Of a stretch of 64,000 bases of DNA, positions 58,115-64,000 are shown one piece after another. Each line of letters opens with the position of its first letter. Positions within the stretch are counted from its first letter, which is position 1. The stretch is from Cylindrobasidium torrendii FP15055 ss-10 (lineage: Eukaryota > Basidiomycota > Agaricomycetes > Agaricales > Physalacriaceae), in contig KN880512.1 of NCBI GenBank assembly GCA_000934385.1, positions 1 through 64,000 of the forward strand, read 5' to 3'. The notes below the pieces were generated by a model. It did no database searches. It saw only the letters and a list, made by a program, of their open reading frames with translations, and was not told where the DNA came from. Both the position numbers and the translations under genes were made by a program.

Positions 58115-61080
58115 TCATCTCACCCGCTCCCGCGTCTTCCCCAACCAGCTAATGCTCTCCTTGCGACTCGGGTGTCCGCCCAGATGGGAGCGCGCTTGTG
58201 TCAACCCCATCGCGTGAATCGAGGCCATCATCATTTCCTGCTCCTTCTGGTATCTATGCGTGAGCTGGTTAACGAGGTGCTTCTGTCTCGCGAGCTCGTC
58301 CTCGAGCAGCTTGATCTGTTGTCGGAAGCTTGTCTCCGCCTCTTCGAAATTGCCCTGTACACCTAGTAAGCACCCAAGCATTGGTGATGTCCAAGTAAGA
58401 CGTACTGCTGCCATCATCGGGCCCTTCGCTGCATGCTCCTCCTTGAATAGTTTATCTTGCGTCTTGATAAACTGCTTCGCCTTCTGGAGTTTCTCTTGCC
58501 CGGCCTTGTGGGCATCCCGCAAGTTCGCCAGCTCCTCAGCCATCGCCAACATCTGCGCCTTGACATCCTCCGGAACGGGTTTACCGTTGAGCGAGGCACG
58601 AAGGTCACTATGCACGCTCAGCACTGTTCAGCACCTTTGAGGCGCTTACTTACCCAAAGTCACGCTCCCTTTGGAGCATCCTTTCGCGCTGACCGATGCC
58701 CTCGCTCTGGAGATTGATCTTCTCTAGTAACAGGGCATTGACCTGCTCGAGTTGCATCCTATTCTTGTCGTGCAGCTCCTTGTTCTGGGCGGTTAAGCGC
58801 TCGATATCCGTCTCAAGCCCGGCCTTGTCCTCGTTGACCGACTCGCGCAATGTACTGAGAATATCCAACTGATCTTTGTTGACCAGTGTCACTGCGTGGG
58901 GTCAGACGGAGCGATCAGAAATAAACGAATACATACAGTCTGACTTGGCAATAGTCAACTCCTTGGCCTGTGTGTCGTATTTGACTGACAGCTCGGCGTA
59001 GTTCTTCTGAACCTCGTCGAGCTTCTCGACAGTCTCATTGAGACGTTGCCTTAATGCAATAGCCGCTTCCGCTCTGCACAAAGACTTAACACAAGGGCAA
59101 ATGAAGACGCAAGACGACATACCCGTCACCCATTGACTTGCCACTGCGGATCTCCTCCAAGTCCCTCTGAAGAACCAGCTTCTCCCGATGCGCCGTCAGA
59201 TAATCATTCTCATAACGTGTCTTCATCCTCGTAGCATCCTCTAACAAGTTCTCCATAACCAGAAGTTGACTTGCATCCGTCTCGTTCTTCTTGACTGCCT
59301 CCAGCTCGCGCTTCAGTCGCCTGACTTGCAACTTGAGATCTGTCATCGTCGTTCCAGTGATGGCGTCGTCCAACTCGCCTCCCAGACCAAGGACAGGCGT
59401 CTCGCCCTCTGCTTCCGCATCCTCCTCGATAGAAGTACTCAATGCCTCTGGCTCAGGCAATTCCTCGGACGTATCCTGGCGAGCAGGGCGCTCCGAGCGT
59501 ACTGGCCGGTGTGAAGACAACTCGAGCTCGCGTACCCGCTCTTGGTAAAGATCCAGTGTTTCCTGATCCTTTTCACGCTCGGCAGCTTGGATTCGGGCCT
59601 TCGTCTGAGCTTGCTCCAGGTCGAACTTGACAGTATCAATCTGTTGTTGCCTCTGAGATAACTTACTCTCAAGCTCTGCCACTTGTGTCTTGTACGACTC
59701 CATCAACGGCTTGAAGGCAGCCACCTTACGGTATTCTTCCTCCAGCGACGCGTTCTTGTCAACAAGGTCGGCGTTTTGGCGTTCAAGAGACTGGAGACGT
59801 TCAGAGAGAGATGAGTTCGAGAACAGAAGTGACATACCTTCAGCTGTTGGCGCAGCTCAGACCCCTCCTGCAGCTTCTTCTTGTACTTCTCCATGACATT
59901 CTCTGTCTTTTGCAAACGGTCGGCGGCATGTCGGTATCTTGAACATCATCAGAATAGGTTTGGTCGGCGTTCATACGACACTGACTCGTCAAGCTGGTCC
60001 TTGAGCTTGTCCGCAAGCTCAGCCTTGGACTGGCTCTCGTCGAGCTTCTCCGTCAACTGGGCCACTGTGGAATTCAGTTTCTCGATCTCGACCTCGGCGT
60101 GAGAGATAACGTCTTCGTATTTAGAGCTAGATGACGGTTAGAAAGGTCGGAATAGTTGCAGGGACGACCACGCACACTTCAGCCCGTAATCGGTCAATTT
60201 CGCCTTTGAGCGCGGTCTCCATGCGGCCCTCGCTTTCCGACTGCTGGGATGCATACTCGTGGTGCACCTCGCGCACTTTGTCTTGCATCTCTTGCTTGAG
60301 TTCATCGAGAGCGTTCTGCAATCTTGTGTTTTCCTCCTTGAGGGTTTCGTATTTGCCAGTCGCATCCTCCTTTTCAGACAACAGTTGGCTGCGTTCAAAC
60401 TGGAGGCGGTAGTAATTGTCATCTCTGCGCTCGAGTTCAGTGATATGCTGGGGTTGTGCATTGGCTGGCAACGCACTCGGCTACGCTAGCCTCTGATGGC
60501 TCGAAACTAGATGCAACTATTCTTGACATGACCTGCTAGTCCGTTAGTAACGCGTTGAGAAATGCACTGTAGACGCACCTGCTCAATCGCACGCATGAGA
60601 TTATGCTGATCCCTCTCGCTCAATCCCTGTATCTTCCCGACAAATTCATGGTTACGCTCGCATTGCACACCAATTGCGATTGTCAACCGGCACATTATGA
60701 GAATGGCTTGAATGTCCGAGTCCTTCGCCATGGCAGAGAGATTGGGGACTTCGAGCGAATTCGTGGCTTTCTGTAGGATGTCCGAGAAGTACTGGGTCAT
60801 GAGGCGGTAGAGGCGCTTCAATGAGCCAAAGCGGAGAACCCAGTTGTCCGACGGCTCCAGCGTGGGCTTGGAATGTCGAAAATACTCCTCGTCACTGAAA
60901 TCGCGTTGAAACTTCAAAATTATGAGCATACAAACGCGCTCACACATGAGATAATATCTCGAAAAGTGGGGATCCATCAGAGAGGTCAGCGACGCTTGTG
61001 ACTGGCCGCGTCAGCGTGAATGTTTCGAAGAAGTGGTAGAACGCGTCGAGCTCCAATTCTGCATTTGTGAAGTCCGTCAT
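58115..61080 (-). CDS. HOOK1: HOOK-type microtubule adaptor protein
   Basis: HOOK proteins link early endosomes to dynein and kinesin-3. Exon 1 (ATG 61078-61080) gives MTDFTNAELELDAFYHFFET and SVADLSDGSPLFEILSHV, the start of the HOOK domain. The next exon has EYFRHSKPTLEPSDNWVLRF, SLKRLYRLMTQYFSDIL, CRLTIAIGVQCERNHEFVG and KIQGLSERDQHNLMRAIEQ, matching the N-terminal cargo-motor region. The remaining exons encode almost continuous coiled coil (RLQSLERQNADLVDKNASLE, LQRDLEEIRSGKS and VKYDTQAKELTIAKSD). A short C-terminal segment after the coil ends GKTRERVR at 58115. About ten exons. The length and domain order agree with fungal HookA; regulatory details cannot be read. Confidence 0.92.
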
Positions 61081-61424
61081 TGCGCCGTGTCGTTCAACGA
61101 ACAGGCAGAAGGGTAGGTGTGGTGACCGTCACTGGCCAAGAATGACATCCCACATGGCACATCGGACCGGTTGTAATCTCGAAATGGCAATCACCGCCAA
61201 CCTCGCTATACAAGCCTGGGATGCCCATCTACATTTTCATTATTCGAAGCGGACAGTGGCATTCTCCTGCCAACCTATAAATACCGATAGAAAAGGCTAG
61301 CGTCTATGAGGCGCTGTACTAATGTTACAATCTCAGAGCATTTACAAATAACAAGACGGCTTATGGCTATTACTTGGGGGTCGTATCGTCGTCGCTGCGG
61401 GGCTAGTCTACCAGTTGTGTCCGT
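61081..61424. promoter_or_regulatory. HOOK promoter and HSF-type gene 3' flank
   Basis: 344 bases between the HOOK start and the HSF-type stop, both on the minus strand. No distinct element is seen. Confidence 0.4.
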
Positions 61425-62441
61425 CTAGAGAAACTTTCCTCCCGCTGCATTTATCGTACTTGTCCAATCGCGCGGTATAGAAGGCGGTGGCACCGACATC
61501 TCGCGCGAGTTCTCTACTTGCAAGAAATATTGTATCAGGTTTTGCATGAGCGAGTCTTGCTGCGCCATGTTTCTTTGGAATCCGACCATCTCCACAAGGA
61601 CGTCGTGGTAGTTGCGCTCCAAATTTCGGATGTGCGCTGACAACTCGTCCTGCGCTTGTGTAAGGCGCTCGACCTCGTTGTGGAGGGTTGCCGCTGCTGC
61701 GCTCGTCGCGCCCGGTGGTCGCTCAATGGGTGGTGTCGTTTGCTTCCTCGCCGCCGGAACCTTGCGTTTAATGTTCTCCAACGCATGCCGCTGATTTGCG
61801 TGGAAGTCGGGGTGGCGGAACACCCAGGCCTGCTATACAATCAGCATACAGTCTAGGCCAGAAGAAAGGCCCCCCCCAAAGGGCGCCGAGGCATCGAACG
61901 CACCTGTTCCCCGTACTCCTCTTCAGTGTTCTTCACCTTATGGAAATCGTACTTGTTCAACTGCCGCACGAAGCTCGCGAAATTTGCGTGCTTGAATAGC
62001 CGAGGAAGAATGGATTTTGTGAACTCGTGAGGGTCTTTCACAACGAAGCAATCACCCCTTGGGCTCCATGCCACAGCGTTGTCGTAAAGACGATCTGTGA
62101 GCATGCTAGAATGAGGTTAGCACTGAGTCAGGCTAGAAGGGCTCGGGCCACTTGCTTGTAAAGCTTCTTCACAAAATCACTGGTGCCCCCTGTCGGCACA
62201 GGCTCATCGTGATGGTCCATCGTGAGTAGGTCCTCCTCCTTCAGTGACGTCCAAGAAGAGTAGGGCGCCGGAATCGTTTCCTGAGGGTACGCCGTGGTGG
62301 CGGTAGTATGATAAGAGTGATGTGGGTAGTTATTGTCGAAGGCTAGCCCAGGGTCTGTTCAGTCGCGCATTTTATACCAGATGGGCCGTGGAAATTACAA
62401 CGGACCTCAAACGCACGCTCACCTTGGCTGGGTCCATCCAT
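61425..62441 (-). CDS. HSF/Skn7-type transcription factor without receiver domain
   Basis: Four exons, 62441-62423, 62354-62156, 62105-61904 and 61829-61425, total 825 bases and encode 274 residues. The start is [20 protein letters not shown]. The HSF-type DNA-binding domain runs from about residue 62: [16 protein letters not shown], then [20 protein letters not shown] and [20 protein letters not shown], the recognition helix. [18 protein letters not shown] follows, then a coiled coil ([20 protein letters not shown]). The protein ends [17 protein letters not shown]. The second intron (62106-62155, 50 bases) has a GC donor (GCAAGT) and a gctaac branch site. The domain resembles Skn7/Prr1, which act in oxidative and osmotic stress, but those carry a phospho-receiver domain after the coil and this one has none. 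Confidence 0.85.
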
Positions 62442-64000
62442 CTTCTGAATTTCGATCTGGTTTTTTTGCGCCCGCGCCAGAGTACTCCCTCGAGCTTTAT
62501 ACCCTCCCAGAGACACTCAGATCCATCTCTAGATACCTCTTCTACGACCTCTTGACGAACTGTGGCGGGGGTCTGGACCCTATAGGCTTGAAGTCAGCGG
62601 CCGAGACCATTTCGCGGGCCTCGAGCCGAAAGGGCCTCGACCGCAGTCGATCTCAGGCGGGAACAGTCGGTTGGCTCACAGAGCAGTGCACGGAAGATTG
62701 AGGGAGCATTGTGGCGTCAGTACAAACTCGTACCATCTGCCGAGGAGAGACTCCAGACTGACCCTCAGAAAGGAGGGACCTCACCGCACAAACTGCCTTG
62801 CTTAAGGGTATACAGAAACGGCGAGACCGACTCCCGGAATGCTCCAAGGCCCAGCTGGAACTCATCCATGCAGAGAGACAACGTAGACTTGTCATTCACA
62901 GAAGGCAGACGAACCGCACACCCGTCGCAAAGGGTGAACAATGGGACTGTTTGTCATCCAATCTGTTGTGATCGTCGGCCCGAAGTTGTGTGACCCGCAT
63001 TGGACCCGCACATCTTGCAAAAGAATTCCAGATTCCAGAGATCTTGCACATCTGGCCAGAGGCGGACTAGAAAAATCATGAACGTGTGTGTCCATTTGTA
63101 TCTCATCGGAGTCTAGGAAGGGACTCACGCACGCTGTTCATGAACGGGAAAATCGCACGTGAGTTCGCAATCTCAGCATCAACTCAGATTCTGCAGTTCG
63201 GACAGGATCTCAAGAGGACCGCACCAACCCCCTTGCGAATGGCTAGCCATGTCGGGTGCTGCGCGGTAGGGCTCCCATATTATAGGAGGGGATGACTGAA
63301 GCATTGATGAAGGGGCTAAGTAAGCCTTGCATGCAGTGTCATTTGAACGGACTGTCAATGCGGCGCCACCGGGCCGGAGCCGTGATTCGTCCCAGAGAAT
63401 CCTTAAGCTTGAGAGAAATTGTGGCTCATTTCTTACAGACAACTTCTTTCGCTTCGTTCAATTATCATGATTTTCAAGCTGAGCACGATTTGTCACTTGT
63501 TGAAGGACTAGTGGATGTTACGCACGCTTAAACCCTAGCCTAGTTTCATGTACCTTACTTAGTTAGCTGGCCGCGAGCCTTTAACTACAGCTACCATAGT
63601 GATGCCGGGGTCTTGAGGTCTGACCAGCCTCAGACTCAGGCTTACAGTATGTGGTTCAAGAGAATAAAGGTAGATCAGATGCAGAACTTATGGAATCACT
63701 TCGCGAGTACCAAGTCTCATCATAGTAAACCGATCTGGGACTTCTCTTTCCTGCATGTCCGCAACATCGAAGTTCTGAGTTATTGAACGTAATGGACCGT
63801 TTCGAAGATTTGAGGCTCCCTGCATCACCTGAAATGTGCCCTCAACAGTTTAGTGTTCGACATTTCAGACTGTGCCACCGAGCCACGCTTTATTGTCCTC
63901 GCGTCAATTGGTACCCCAAAGATTGGCCAATCATTAATATCGTGCCGGTCAAATAGAAGTTCAATGACTCTTTCGGTCATAGCTGACGTCTAGATATCGC
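62442..64000. other. Interval without a recognisable gene
   Basis: About 1.56 kb at the right edge. It begins with the HSF-type gene promoter. Plus frames at 62709-62993 and 63292-63531 (79 residues, ending EGLVDVTHA) and short minus frames lack family features and reach no larger exon structure. A gene in the next window could begin here. Confidence 0.5.

Noticed and set aside
62709..62993. 94-codon plus frame in the right edge
   Set aside because: No splice partners, no family features; chance length in this base composition.

Overview
The window looks like nuclear DNA of a filamentous basidiomycete, most likely an Agaricomycete. Genes are closely packed on both strands and cut by many short introns of about 45-60 bases with GTRNGT donors. 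The protein families fit this group: several F-box/leucine-rich proteins, etherase-type glutathione transferases, secreted M43 metalloproteases, a secretory-pathway flavin monooxygenase, and two uncharacterised families I recall from agaric genomes. I found no tRNA, rRNA, CRISPR array or intact transposon.

Layout. 1-1260 is unresolved and possibly a decayed gene. 1944-12782 is a minus-strand block: NOT1 (CCR4-NOT scaffold), CDC50 (flippase subunit) and a secreted protein that I read as having an ADP-ribosyltransferase-like core. 12976-17674 runs on the plus strand: MCM-binding protein, then a secreted FMO. 17781-19823 (minus) holds a tiny zinc-finger gene that is easily missed and an uncharacterised gene, here called the DSVTY family after its N-terminal motif. 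A gene-poor gap with an FMO-like relic follows. Next come an F-box gene (21465), an Rpd3-like histone deacetylase (23625-25424) and three tandem GST genes (25652-28538). 29531-36794 holds a Sec14-like protein, EMG1, a DUF1348 protein, a fourth GST, a coiled-coil protein and RTCA. 37191-40505 is a tandem pair of secreted M43 proteases.

40936-49429 is the most rearranged part. TIM23 is followed by F-box A (minus), a fragment of a DSVTY gene joined to a TIM23 fragment, F-box B (minus) and a complete DSVTY gene. This order is what one tandem duplication from inside TIM23 to inside the DSVTY gene would leave. 50430-62441 (minus except one F-box gene) carries a small membrane protein, an ACH1-type CoA transferase/hydrolase, a multi-pass membrane protein, a start-less F-box gene, the HOOK dynein adaptor and a short Skn7/HSF-type transcription factor. 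62442-64000 shows no convincing gene.

Housekeeping genes for mRNA turnover, membrane lipid asymmetry, replication, chromatin, rRNA modification, RNA end repair, mitochondrial import, acetyl-CoA handling and vesicle transport are mixed with fast-evolving accessory genes. Several gene models were checked by adding exon lengths, and these sums are given. Three introns with GC-AG ends are needed to keep frames open.
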